Assembly: GCA_948567375.1 (NCBI GenBank)
Contig: OX419760.1
Coordinates: forward strand, 3,596,001 to 3,660,000
From: Lunularia cruciata
Lineage: Eukaryota; Streptophyta; Marchantiopsida; Lunulariales; Lunulariaceae
Length of the DNA stretch: 64,000 nt
Direction of reading: 5' to 3'
In this document: one piece after another, positions 1 through 10,600 of the stretch
Layout: each line of letters opens with the position of its first letter
How positions within the stretch are numbered: the stretch's first letter is position 1
Position numbers and translations under genes: made by a program
The notes under the pieces: model-generated
Databases searched by the model: none
What the model was told of the DNA's origin: nothing
Seen by the model: only the letters and a program-made list of their open reading frames with translations

Positions 1-890
1 TCAATTTACTAGTCTATTTTGGAGAACACTCTTTGGTGTCTTTGAAACCAAATTGGCCATGTCCACGGCTTACCATCCACAGACTGATGGCCAAACAAAA
101 CAAGCTAATGGCACTATTGAAGATATGCTTCAGGGCTTCACCTTAGATGAGCAAGAGAGGTGGGACACTTTACTTCTATTGGTGGAATTTACTTACAAAA
201 ATTCAATAAATCTCTCCACCCAAGTCACACCATTCTTCCTCATGTATGACAAGCATCCTTTCACACCTTTGAGCTTGATGAAGATCTGTCTGATGACTAC
301 CAAGGTTGATGTTGTCAACTCTTTTGTTTTGAGAATCCAACAAGGCGTGGAGAATGCCAACAATAGGTTGCACATTGCCAAAAATTGATAGAAGTAGTAT
401 GCCAATGCACACCATAGGCACATGGAGTTCCAAGTGGGAGATTAGGTTTGGCTGTCAACAACCAACCTCACATTAGTAGGCACTAGCAAGCTCAGACCTT
501 GCTTTATTGGGCCTTTTCCCATTCTTTTTTGAATTGGTGTTGTGGCCTATCACCTCAAGCTACCACTACATGAAGATCCACCCAATGTTCCATGTCTCCC
601 ACCTATGCAGATATGTGCCCCTATCAGACCATTTTCCCTCCATACAAGACATTGACCTTGCCCGACACTCATTGATGGCATGGAGGAATACAAAGTTGAA
701 CACATTCTCCAAAAATGCATCCACAAGACTCATCAACCGCATGTGGAATATCTCATACACTGGAAATTTTACCCACTATATGAGGCAAAATGGGAGCTAG
801 TAGCCAACTTGACCCATGCATCAGTGTTAGTAAAATCTTTTGAGCAGTAGCTTCGCAACGAGGACGTTACGTCTTAAAAAGAGGGAGGTT
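1..890 (+). mobile_element. Gypsy A 3' internal end: integrase C-part and chromodomain (degraded)
   Basis: The window opens inside the integrase of a Ty3/gypsy element. At about 53-360 the frame reads through the late integrase core, with the typical STAYHPQTDGQ block and a LVEFTYKNS block followed by STQVTPF. A frame break follows near 386. At about 675-850 another frame encodes a chromodomain, with VEHIL, then YLIHWKFYPLYEAKWEL, which is the usual chromovirus pattern of beta strands plus an aromatic W-K-x-Y-P segment, ending at a TAG codon. A purine-rich tract (aaaaagagggagg) directly before 891 fits a polypurine tract, so 891 starts the 3' LTR. Integrase would insert the cDNA, and chromodomains of this family bind histone marks to steer integration. 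Frameshifts and stops make this copy inactive. Its 5' part lies outside the window. Confidence 0.85.
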
Positions 891-1612
891 TGTAATACCA
901 ATAGCTAGACAAAGGATCTAGAGATGAAATTTGGTTTGGTAATATCTGTAAGGATTTTATACATGAAAGACTAAGTAGATAAGTTTGAGGTATCACCAAA
1001 AGAGTCCTTCTACTAATAGGCCAAAAACCAAAACATGCTTGGAAACTTTAGAATCAATAGTTAGGCATATGATCTAGAGGTTACACTTGGGGTGGTGACA
1101 TCTGAAAGGATGTTATACATGATGGGGAATGTAGATCAGATAAAGGTATCACCAAAAGAGCACTTCTACTAATAGGGCAAAAGCCAAAAATAACCTAAAA
1201 ACTTTTAAGTCATTTTTGGAGGCCTAAACGGATGAATTAGGCCTCAAAAATGTAACAACTCCCTCCTCCCCACCCCTTCCATGGTTCTTCTTATCAAGAA
1301 CTTTTCAATGGTACCGTACCCATGAGATTCTGAGCTTCCTACAAGAAGATTCCCTAAAGATCCCCTTGGTCAAACCCATTTGCCAACTAGATAGGACAAG
1401 GATTGACATGTGACCCATCCAAACAACTAATCTAAGGACGGAGCTCGCTAATAGGTCACCAATCCTTGTATTGATCCAAGGGTGGAGCTTCCTTTGAGGG
1501 GATCTTCTTTGCTATATAATAAAGAGAAGGTGCTCCTTTGGGGCATCAAAGAATTGAGTGTGAAATCTATGTTTTCTCTCTTGAAGAGTTCTCTTGTACT
1601 TGGAGTATTGCA
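891..1612 (+). repeat. LTR A, 3' LTR of the left-edge gypsy element
   Basis: The repeat begins TGTAATACC and ends GGAGTATTGCA, a decayed form of the GTATTACA end seen in the other two copies (30266-31002 and 32949-33701). It contains two imperfect tandem units of about 150 bp (near 898-1049 and 1050-1200), each holding the phrases TATCACCAAAAGAG and CTTCTACTAATAGG. A TATA-type promoter (TATATAATAAAGAG) lies near 1513-1527. It follows a polypurine tract and the element's chromodomain, which makes it a 3' LTR. It is joined directly to R2-like sequence at 1613, so this gypsy element probably inserted into an R2-like copy. Confidence 0.85.
1513..1527 (+). promoter_or_regulatory. TATA-type promoter of LTR A
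   Basis: TATATAATAAAGAG is conserved at the same place in all three LTR A copies (also near 30917 and 33594), after a GGAGCTTC context. It is the best candidate for the RNA polymerase II core promoter of the family, placing U3 upstream and R downstream. Confidence 0.5.
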
Positions 1613-3480
1613 CCATCTTGGATTCACCTGTTGGTACATGTCAAGGAGATCCTTTGGGGAGATCCTTATTGCCATGGCTCACTTTAGAGCTCTCTTATCT
1701 ACTACTTTGGCCATGCCGTGTTTTGTATTTCCCTCCTTGGCAGATGATACACACATCATAGGCCCTATAGATCAGATTAGGCAAGCCTATGACTACTTGA
1801 CTACCAAGCTACATCTAGTAGACTTGAGAGTCAAGGTGTCAAAGTGCAAGGCATGGTCCTCTTTAGGTATCCCTCCCCACCTTGAGCTTCCAAAGGGTTG
1901 TATCACATCCACATATGGACTTTGTGTTCTTGGAGTGCCAATAGGATTGGAAGATTTTGTCATACGCTTCTTAGACAATGCCCTTGTAGAGGATGTTCTC
2001 CATGTTGATGACCTTCCATTACTAGGAGATCCACATGTGGCATTTGGTATACTCTCCTCTACTATTGCTCATCGACCATCCTAACTCATCCGTATAGTTC
2101 CACCCTCACCGTCCTTCCTATCACGTTTGAGAGCTTTTGATAAGAGGATTATGGGAGTCTTTGGTGATATTATTGGACCAAGGACATTTGAGTGTGTGAT
2201 AGGGGATTTGGCACAAAGACATATAGCTTTGCTAATTGCATGTGGAGGGGCTGGCTTGCTATCTATGGAGGAGACGACACCTATAGCATTTTTGGGTAGT
2301 TGTGCTCTCTTGGCATCCCTACTTTCCTCTCGTTTTGTGGTTGTTGATAGGCCGGTTTTGAAGACTTATGTGACAAAGGTGGAGGGAAGATCCTTTTCTC
2401 TCCATATGTTATTGCGGCTGACAAAAGATAATGTATCCCCACGGGCACAAGAGGATTTTCCACCTTTTGCTTCACTATCATCAGATTGGACTAGAGGTTT
2501 ACAATCTTCCTTGATGGAGCAATAGTGTGAACATACGCTACATTCTCTCTTAATCAACTTGTCCATTCCTCATGCTACTAGGGCATGTCTTTGCTCTTGC
2601 TTTGGCAAGGATGCAGGCTCTTGGATCCTAGCTTGATTGTGCATTAGGGCATTCCGACTCACACCAGCTACTTTCTCTACAGAGATGAAGTTTTGCCTAG
2701 GTTTGGTCCACCCATCTGCATCTTCATTACTCACTTGTGAGTGTGGTTCTACACTAGATGCAATAGCAGTCCACATGACACGTTGTCCTTTTGGAGGATA
2801 GAGGATAACTACCCATGATGCTATTAGGGACAAAGTGTTTTCTATGGCACAAGAGAGTGGATACTTGGCTTGGAAGGAGCTTTTGTATGCTTTGCAGATG
2901 ACACATGTCAGGGCAGACTTATACTTGGTCCGAGATGATCAAGTGACAATGGCGGATATTGTGGTTACGGACCCTACGCAGGATATAGTTTTGGAGGAAG
3001 TGATTACCCATCCACTTGGATGGGCAGCAGCAGGTCGCAAGGTCTCCAAGTATAGGGGCATGCAGCGAGGTCACATCTTTGTTCCTCTATCCTTGGAGTT
3101 ATATTGAGCGATGGACATGGCATTTAAAACATTTGTCAGGGAGCGCACGAGAGCTTATCATGTTAGGTGTCAGGGGGTACCACTCTCACTCTCATACTTT
3201 GTTGCATATTTTAGACGGCGTGAATGCATTGCTCTACAGAGGGCAGTGGCTGGTGCAATCCTTAGGAAAGCAATCACATTAGGTGATGTTTCTTTGGATG
3301 CTCTCGTTGTGTGTAGACTGTACAACTTGCATAGCTTGGATATCCCAAGTGTGCTAGGGCAGATTTCTCATGTAGACTCTATTGGGGCTTAGCCCCATTT
3401 TACCTTTTCTGTCTCTCCCTTGTATGGCTTGATGGGGTCTTCCCATCGTTCATTTTTTCTACGCAGTCGCCTTCTACTTC
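1613..3480 (+). mobile_element. R2-like non-LTR retrotransposon, copy 1 (5'-truncated)
   Basis: Homology to copy 2 starts just after LTR A, at the reverse transcriptase motif B region (QGDPLG at about 1645). It continues through motif C (SLADDTHI, about 1735-1760), the thumb region with GVFGDIIGP (about 2145), a Cys/His knuckle region (CECGSTLDA-like, about 2735) and the endonuclease-like C-terminus (RADLYLVRDDQV, about 2905-2945), ending DSIGA followed by TAG at 3390. The 3' UTR contains GGCTTGATGGGGTCTTCCC and ends near GTCGCCTT. Everything 5' of motif B is missing, because LTR A cuts it off. Several frame breaks and stop codons are present. The family inserts by target-primed reverse transcription. 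This copy is a fossil. Confidence 0.85.
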
Positions 3481-4560
3481 TGAAAGTGAAAGCTGGCTGG
3501 AGACTTGTGATGCTAGTTTGGATGGAACTGGCTTGCTCTTGCGAACCCTTAGTAGTCATCATGTTTGACTGGTCACAATTGCAAACTGTTGATGTGGAGG
3601 ATTGAAACAGCTGGACACGTAAGTGCGGCTTGTGGGGCAATAACCTCGCAACCTTTGCCCAAACCTATGTTTCTTTCGATTTCGATTTGACTCAATCAGA
3701 CCTGCTGATCTGAAGGGTGTAAAGCATACCGTATATCACTCAAGAAATATTAGAATTGAGCTTCAGGTAATACGTCTTCCAAGTGACAATCGGTTCATAA
3801 AGATCATGCGAAGACTGGTAAAACAATCTCCAGAGAACAGATGCATGTGAGCCTGTTCCCTTTCATGGAATTTTTGTCAGCTCTGCGTGAAGGTTTTGTA
3901 AAGTAAAAGGTTGGTTGCAAAAGGCACGGATAAGTACCGCACAGAGCTTCCTTGATAGATTTGACCAATCTAAACTGGTGTGAAGTTACCTAAGTAAACG
4001 TTCTCAACTGCGGAAACACCGGGGTGGTGCGGCTGCGATGATTCAGACATGATGAGTGCTTCAGCTTTGCTGAGGTGACGAAATCATTGAAACTATGAAT
4101 GACGAAATCATTGAACTATTGTGACGAATGCGCTTCACATGGTACTTAATCTTTTGAGGGAGTTTTGATTTCCTCTTGATTCTCAACTCTTCTGCATTAT
4201 TTCGTTTCACATTCCTCGTCTATTTAGAAGGAAATGGAAATACCGAAAGGATGCACCCTGCAGGAAAGAAGGACGTGCATCGTATGTAATCTGTGCCAGT
4301 GATTGGTAAGTCTCGACCACTAGAAACGTTGTAGTAAGGCGGACAATAGACTTCTAACACGCCCCGCATAGACAGGTGAGTATATTTGCATGTCATCAGT
4401 AAGCTCCCTTGCATAGATATCAATATTCGCTAGTGATCGACGAGATGGCAGGCATTCGTGGGTGTTCATACGCTGCCCGAAATCCACTCAAATAACACGT
4501 TACTCACAACAAGAAGCTACAAGTTACAGTCAAGGTTTTAACAGTGGTTCAAAATAGGGC
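3481..4560. other. No gene recognised
   Basis: About 1.1 kb of mixed-composition DNA. I see no tRNA, no coding frame with family resemblance and no clear repeat of another part of the window. Confidence 0.5.
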
Positions 4561-5181
4561 ATGACTTCATGCTTGAGAATAATGCATAAAGAAAAAACCC
4601 GCTATCGATCTAATCTATGCAACTCGTTGTCGATCATTTCTTCTCTAGCTAAATCCAATGTGCTGATGGCTCGCGTCTTATCTGCTGATCGGCACTTGGT
4701 CCCTCTCTTGTCATTAGCATTTAGGTTCGCTCCGGTATCCTCGTTCACACCAAGTCAGTCATGGAAATACCAACTACGAGACGAGACGAGAAACCTCAGA
4801 TGTTACATGCCTTGCGCCTACGATTGCCTTCAAGCCATGGAAGAATATCATAACCCCGGTGTTGGCCCTTCGGCCAGGACGGCCACTTGGCGTTTCAACC
4901 GCGGACCAATCGTCGTATGGTGTCGGAGAATCTTCTTAAACCCCCATATCCATCTCAGCAAGCTAGGTGGGAAAGCAATCCTCCTCGTGGCATGTCAGAG
5001 TGAAGGCTTATCGGACGGCCACTTGAGGGCAAAGTTACATCCCCCATTTGGGGTTGGAGGTAAACTAAGTTCTAGTTTAGCACCACCGATAAACTCCAAT
5101 GTTGTATCTGTTCCGTTCCCCAACTTGGAGACGTCTACAACCTATCCGTTCTCGGCCACTATAAGACGATGCCCACTCTAA
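4561..5181 (+). CDS. Hypothetical ORF, 206 codons
   Basis: An ATG-initiated open frame that stays open for 621 bases, unusual in its surroundings, where most frames close within 60-90 codons. I do not recognise the product. It has no obvious signal peptide or motif and the middle is rich in R, S and L. A GC-rich patch near 4862-4886 contains two spaced GGCC palindromes. No splice partners or neighbouring exons were found. It may be an exon of an unknown gene, a decayed gene or a chance ORF. Confidence 0.2.
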   Translation: MTSCLRIMHKEKTRYRSNLCNSLSIISSLAKSNVLMARVLSADRHLVPLLSLAFRFAPVSSFTPSQSWKYQLRDETRNLRCYMPCAYDCLQAMEEYHNPGVGPSARTATWRFNRGPIVVWCRRIFLNPHIHLSKLGGKAILLVACQSEGLSDGHLRAKLHPPFGVGGKLSSSLAPPINSNVVSVPFPNLETSTTYPFSATIRRCPL

Positions 5182-5246
5182 TCCAAGAGGGAGAATTTTG
5201 GTCCTGCTATGGTGAAATTTGAGATCGCCTACAATCGCCTACATTT

Positions 5247-5293
5247 GAGATACCCTCGTGCCGAATTTACCCTTCGGCACGAGGGTATTTCTC
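5247..5293. repeat. Strong inverted repeat (hairpin)
   Basis: The left arm GAGATACCCTCGTGCCGAA (5247-5265) pairs with the right arm TTCGGCACGAGGGTATTTCTC (5273-5293) across a 7-nt loop, with only a small bulge. The neighbouring bases also contain a short duplication of TCGCCTACA. It lies just downstream of the hypothetical ORF. It could be a foldback remnant of a small DNA transposon or a structured RNA element; no function is shown. Confidence 0.6.
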
Positions 5294-5611
5294 ATTCCTT
5301 CTTGATCCGGTCAATTGTCAAATTGTGGTGACGAGATGTAAAAAGACACAGAAAATTTCAAGTGATGAAAAGCTCCCACTCAAACTCTGGCGTTTTAATC
5401 ATCTACTTTGACTACTTGAACGGTACGAGTACGAGATTGGCTCTACCTACATCTCCCAAGAACACATTTTAAAATTGATTCTGTAAGGAGTTTCCACGAT
5501 TCACTAACATGAGTGTATATATATAAGGCAATAGTTGAAGACGGATGTGATGAGATTTTGGATTTTAACGAACCTTTCCTAGGTGCGGGTGATTTTCGTA
5601 AAATTTCCAAA
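5294..5611. other. No gene recognised
   Basis: Short spacer between the hairpin and the plastid-derived segment. I see no coding or RNA feature in it. Confidence 0.45.
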
Positions 5612-5653
5612 CTCGGTTAACAGCCGACCGCTCTACCACTGAGTAACTGAGGA
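5612..5653 (-). pseudogene. trnN-GUU: Plastid tRNA-Asn(GUU) fragment, 5' half
   Basis: Read on the minus strand, this begins TCCTCAGT, continues with the D-arm (CTCAGTGGTAGAGCGG) and the anticodon arm (CGGCTGTTAACCGAG) with anticodon GTT, then stops matching. This is the 5' half of plastid trnN-GUU. The variable and T arms are missing, so it cannot be a working tRNA. It lies just upstream of a plastid 23S rRNA fragment in an order not found in plastid genomes, which marks both as nuclear plastid DNA (NUPT). Confidence 0.8.
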
Positions 5654-5701
5654 TTCTCCTTATTCGGTTAGTTTGGAAATTGGCAGCCTTTAATGGCGAG
5701 G

Positions 5702-5822
5702 TTCAAACGAAAAGGGCTTACGGTGGATACCTAGGCACCCAGAGACGAGGAAGGGCGTAGCAAGCGACGAAATGCTTCGAGGAGATGAAAATAAGTATAG
5801 ATCCGGAGATTCTCGAATAGGT
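5702..5822 (+). pseudogene. rrn23: Plastid 23S rRNA fragment (first ~120 nt)
   Basis: The segment carries TTACGGTGGATACCTAGGCA, then GAGACGAGGAAGGGCGTAGC and GATCCGGAGATTC, which is the strongly conserved 5' start of plastid or cyanobacterial 23S rRNA. Similarity ends at about 5822 after CGAATAGGT. Differences from the usual plastid sequence (for example GAGGAGATG where GGGGAGTTG is normal) show decay. It is a truncated nuclear insertion and not an rRNA gene. Confidence 0.85.
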
Positions 5823-7640
5823 TATCTCTCTTTTTATTGGGATAACTGTAGTTGGATTTCAAACACATGGGCTCCATTTTTTCAGTTCCTTATTACCGCA
5901 AAGAGTACCCTTGCCGTTTGCACCTTAGTACTTCTTCAGCTAATCTCTTGTTGTTTTCGCGCATTAAGCGCTTTTATGTTCTTTTATTTATATATATATA
6001 TATATGAAGTGCATATATCCGATAAACAACATGTACTTGAATCACAATGTTATAATAGTATTAAAGCTTCGGAAACTAATGTAAAATGCTTCGAAAGTAA
6101 CCTGCAGCAAAGGCATAAGTGAAAGAAATTGAAAATACCAGACTGCCAATGGACAGTAAAGAACGTGAAATCGAGAGCAACTATGCCAACGTTAGCGAGG
6201 GATAGAAAGCTTAATGTAAGAGCCCGCCAGTAAAAACATGAAATCGAGAGCAGCAATGCAACCAATAGTGAGAGGAATAGGAAACATGCTGTAAAAGGCC
6301 GCCAGGATGTAGAGGGTGGATGAAGCTATAGGAATAGAAAACTTGCGGTAAGAACCCACCAAGATGCAATGCGTGGATGAAGCTGAAGAACGTGGGATGG
6401 AGTTGGTAGGAACACAGTAAACACTAGAGGTCGAGGCAGGAAGCAGTCAGATCGAAGGGAAAATACTAAGGAGTGAAATAGTAGGGGAATGGAGGAGGGG
6501 AACAAAACAAGAATGCTCGAAGGATGTGGTTACAGAAAGGGGGCAAAATGTAAGAGTGTAACTAGAGCAAAGCGTAAGAAGACAAGATATATAAAGTATA
6601 TCACACCCAGTGCTATGGACACTGGAGTCCGGTGATACTAAACAACTGAAGGAAACAGAAGATTGCCATAATAAACCTCCACATTAACACCAACGACTTC
6701 ATCAATGCCTCGCGCAGTGCCGAAGTAGCTTTATATATATATATATATATATAACTCATGGCTCAGGTGAAGAGCTTCGGTAGGAATATAACCAGATTTG
6801 GAATGCTTGCTTAATCGAGACCACATAAAGACCAACAATGGGGTCACAAATTATGCTTTCTGGTAACAGGGATATATCATTGATGTTCAGGATCGTGTTT
6901 CATGATTAACTTCGTGCAGGGAAGTGAGCTGGGACTGGTCGGCTTTTCTCTATACACCAATCATCGTTTCCTAGTCAGGTTTCTCTAACTGAACGCTTTT
7001 CACAAGATGTATTCAATTTAGCGGAGGAGGAGATTGGAACTCCGAAAAATTCTAAACTTTAAAATAAATGGAAGATTCCAAATTCCACCGAACTCGACGT
7101 CGCTCTCTAGTGCAATGGACACTTTTCTTTCAATTAACAGTATCTTACCGAGGAAGAAAATTTCTAACTAGTGCTCACCTGCTTAACTTTGCGCTTGTCG
7201 GTGTCAAGGTCGTAATCTGAACTGGAATATTCCTACTCAAAAGGATGGCCTTCGCACTTTTGTCGATATGCATAACATGAGGCGGAAAATTTTCTGGTTT
7301 GATTCTCTCATATACATGCCTGAGCTCGAGATCGCAAGAATCCCCAGCCAGTTCCACTCTGGCACACACCAGACTGCTTTCAGCCAGAAAATAAAGGATA
7401 CTCACCAGCAGTGACACCTAGAGAATGATGATACTTGCCGGCCACGGCAATATCACTATACTGCCACAGTAGACTTAGATTCCGCCAGATTTGGTAACAA
7501 TTCAATTCTATAGATCTTTCAAGTTCGGAAGCAAGGTGAGTGAAGCAGGTTCTGTGATGCTTCTCGTGTGTACTTTTCGTGATTTCATTTTCGCTCTTTC
7601 TTGACCAATGCCTCTAGTGTTGGTTGGCTTCTGAAAAAAG
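5823..7640. other. No gene recognised; short AT microsatellites
   Basis: The segment holds two (TA)n runs (about 5988-6005 and 6731-6753) and otherwise nothing I can assign. I could not extend the plastid insertion into it. Open frames here are short and lack family resemblance. Confidence 0.5.
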
Positions 7641-10600
7641 GCGACCGCGTAGGAAAAATGAAGGATGGGAAGACCCCATCAAGCCGTACAAGGGAGAGAC
7701 AAAAAAGGTAACATGGGGCTAAGCCCCAATAGAGTCTGTATGAGAAATCTGCCATACCGCACCTAAGATATCCAAGCTATGCAAGTCGTACGGTCTACAC
7801 ACAACTGGAGCATCCGAAGAAACATCACCTAATGTGATTGCTCTCCTATGGATTGCACCAGCCACTGCCCTCTGTAGAGCAATGGACACACGCTGTCTAA
7901 AGTAAGCTACAAAGTATGAGAGTGAGAGTGGTACCCCCTGACGCCTAACATGATAAGCTCTAGTGCACTCCCTGACAAATGTGTCAAATGCCGTGTCCAT
8001 AGCTCCATATAACTCCAAGGCTAGAGGAACAAAGAGGTGACCTCGCTGCATGCCCCTATACTTGGAGACCTTGCGACCTGCTGCTGCACTCGCCGCCCAT
8101 CCAGGGGGATGGGTAATCACTCCCTCCGAAACTGTATCTCGCGTAGGATCCGTGACCACGACATCCGCTACTGTCACTTGATCATCTCGGACCAAGTATA
8201 AGTCTGCCCTGACACGTGTCGTCTGCAGCGCATACGAACGCTCCCTCCAAGCCAAGTATCCACTCTCTCGTGCCATAGCAAACACTATGTCTCTAATGGC
8301 ATCATGGGTAGCTATCCTCTATCCTCCAAAAGGACACCGTGTCATGTGGACCGCCGCTGCATCTAGTGTAGAACCACACTCACAAGTGAGTAGTGAAGAT
8401 GCAGATGGGTGGACCAAACCTAGGCGAAACCTCATCGCTGTAGAGAAAGTAGCCGGTGCGAGTCGGAAAGCCCTAATGCATGGTCGAGCTAGAATCCACA
8501 AGCCTGCACCCTTGCCGGAGCAAGAGCGTAGACGTGCTCTAGTAGCCTGAGGAATGGACGAGTCAACTAAGAGAGAATGTAGCATATGCTCACACTGTCG
8601 TTCCATCAAGGAAGACTATAGACCTCTAGTCCAATCTGACGATAGTGAAGCAAACGGTGGAAAACCCTCTTGTGCTCGTGGGGATAGACTATCTCTTATC
8701 TGCTGCAATAACACGTGGAGAGAAAAGGATCCTCCCTCCACCTCTATCACATAAATCTCCAAAAACCAGCCTATCAGCAACCACAAAACGAGAGGCAAGT
8801 AGGAGTGCCAAGAGAGCCCAACTACCCAAAAACGCTATAGGTGCCATCTCCTCCACAGAAAGCAAGCCAACCCCACCACATGAGATCGGTAGAGCCGTCT
8901 GTCTACGTGCCAAATCCCCTGTCACACACTCAAAAGTCCATGGTCCAATAATATCACCAAAGACTCCCATAATCCTCCTATCAAATGCTCTCAAACGTGA
9001 TAGGAAGGACGGTGAAGGAGGAACTGTACGGATGAGGTAGGATGGTCAACGAGCAATACTGGAAGAGAGTATACCAAATGCCACCTGCGGATCTCCTAGT
9101 AATGGAAGGTCATCCACATGGAGAACATCCTCTGCAAGTGCAGCGTCCAAGAAGCGTGTGACAAAATCCTCCGATCCTACTGGCACTCCAAGAACATGAA
9201 GTCCCTCTGTGGATGTGATACACCCCTCTAGAAGCTCAAGGTGGGGAGGGATACCTAAAGGGGACCATGCCCTACACTTTGACACCTTGACTCTCAAGCC
9301 TACTAGATGTAGCTCGGTAGTCAAGTAGTCAAAGGCCTACCTAATCTGATCTACAGGGCCTACGATGTGTGTATCATCTGCCAAGGAGGGAAATACACAA
9401 CCTGGCATGGCCAAAGTAGTAGACAGGAGAGCTCTAAAGTGAGCCATGGCAAATAAGGGCCCCCCCAAAGGATCTCCCTGATGTGTACCAACAACTGACT
9501 CCAAGACGGTGACTCCCTCCTGTGAACCACCATGCTGGTAGTAAAGCGAAGCAGGAGAGCCATAAAAAGACCGCACAAAAGGAATGAGACTCGCCAAGGA
9601 TCCACCAGCCTCCCTAAGCTCTCTAAAGATGGATGCATGTGAGACACTATTAAAAGCGTTCTCAACATCCACCTGTAGGACGACCCACTCCGGATGGATA
9701 TCTAGGAGTGCTCTAATGCCTAGAGATATAGCCTCACATCCTCCAGGTGTAGCTACTCCAAATTGATGTGGACTAAGGTGTTGTCGAAAGTGAGAACGAT
9801 GTTGAAGGACAATGGTACGACTGACCAAACGCAAAAAGATCTCTCCAATAGCAATCGGTCTAATGCCTCCCATGTCCTTCTCAATCGCGAGAAGTCGACT
9901 AGCACCTAAGACCCGACTAACAGGCATAGGAATATCTCCTCTCGCTACTGTTACAGCCACCTGAAACAACTCGGTAAAACCACTAGAAGGATTATCTGCT
10001 TGGAAGCAATCTCTAAGGTGCTCATAAACCATCCCTAACAAGCCTCTTGAGGAAAGGCGAGGGGCAGTGCACAATGCTTGTGCAAATAGCGACCTATCAA
10101 GACATAAAGGTTGCTCATGCTGATAATCTAAGACCTCAAGTGGTAGTCCCTCTACTGCTATAGGATGCAATGAGCGTAGGGAAGAGATGGTCTCATCAGT
10201 AGGACTCGCTATAGACAAAGGGTGTAGCGCTCGTGCTGCTCTACTAAACTCTCCCGCCTGACCCAATGTCCTACATCATCGTAATCGAGTGGAATCTATG
10301 GTATTTTGTGGCAATGTTTGTCTCCTAAATCGTGTAGCCCTAACAGACTTCTCCTGAAGGGCTGCCCAATCCCCCGCTCGGAATCGACGAAATCTAGCTG
10401 CCACCTCTCTATGCCCCGCACGTCCCCCTCTAGCATAACGAAGACACCATCGAGGGAGTAGGAGGAATAGGAACCACGCTAACTTGTCCAAGGGATCACG
10501 TGCCAAACGATCCCGTGGTAGGCAAAAAGCTTGTCTAGCCTCATCATGGAGTGTGCGGGGTAGCCTATGGAATAGACGTGGACTTGGAAAACTAGTCTCA

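Noticed and set aside
5823-5990. Continuation of the plastid insertion past the 23S rRNA fragment
   Set aside because: I could not match it to a plastid gene with any confidence, and 23S similarity stops at about 5822.
7641-7660. 28S rDNA insertion site at the R2-like 3' ends
   Set aside because: The flanks of all six copies differ from each other and show no nuclear rDNA sequence.
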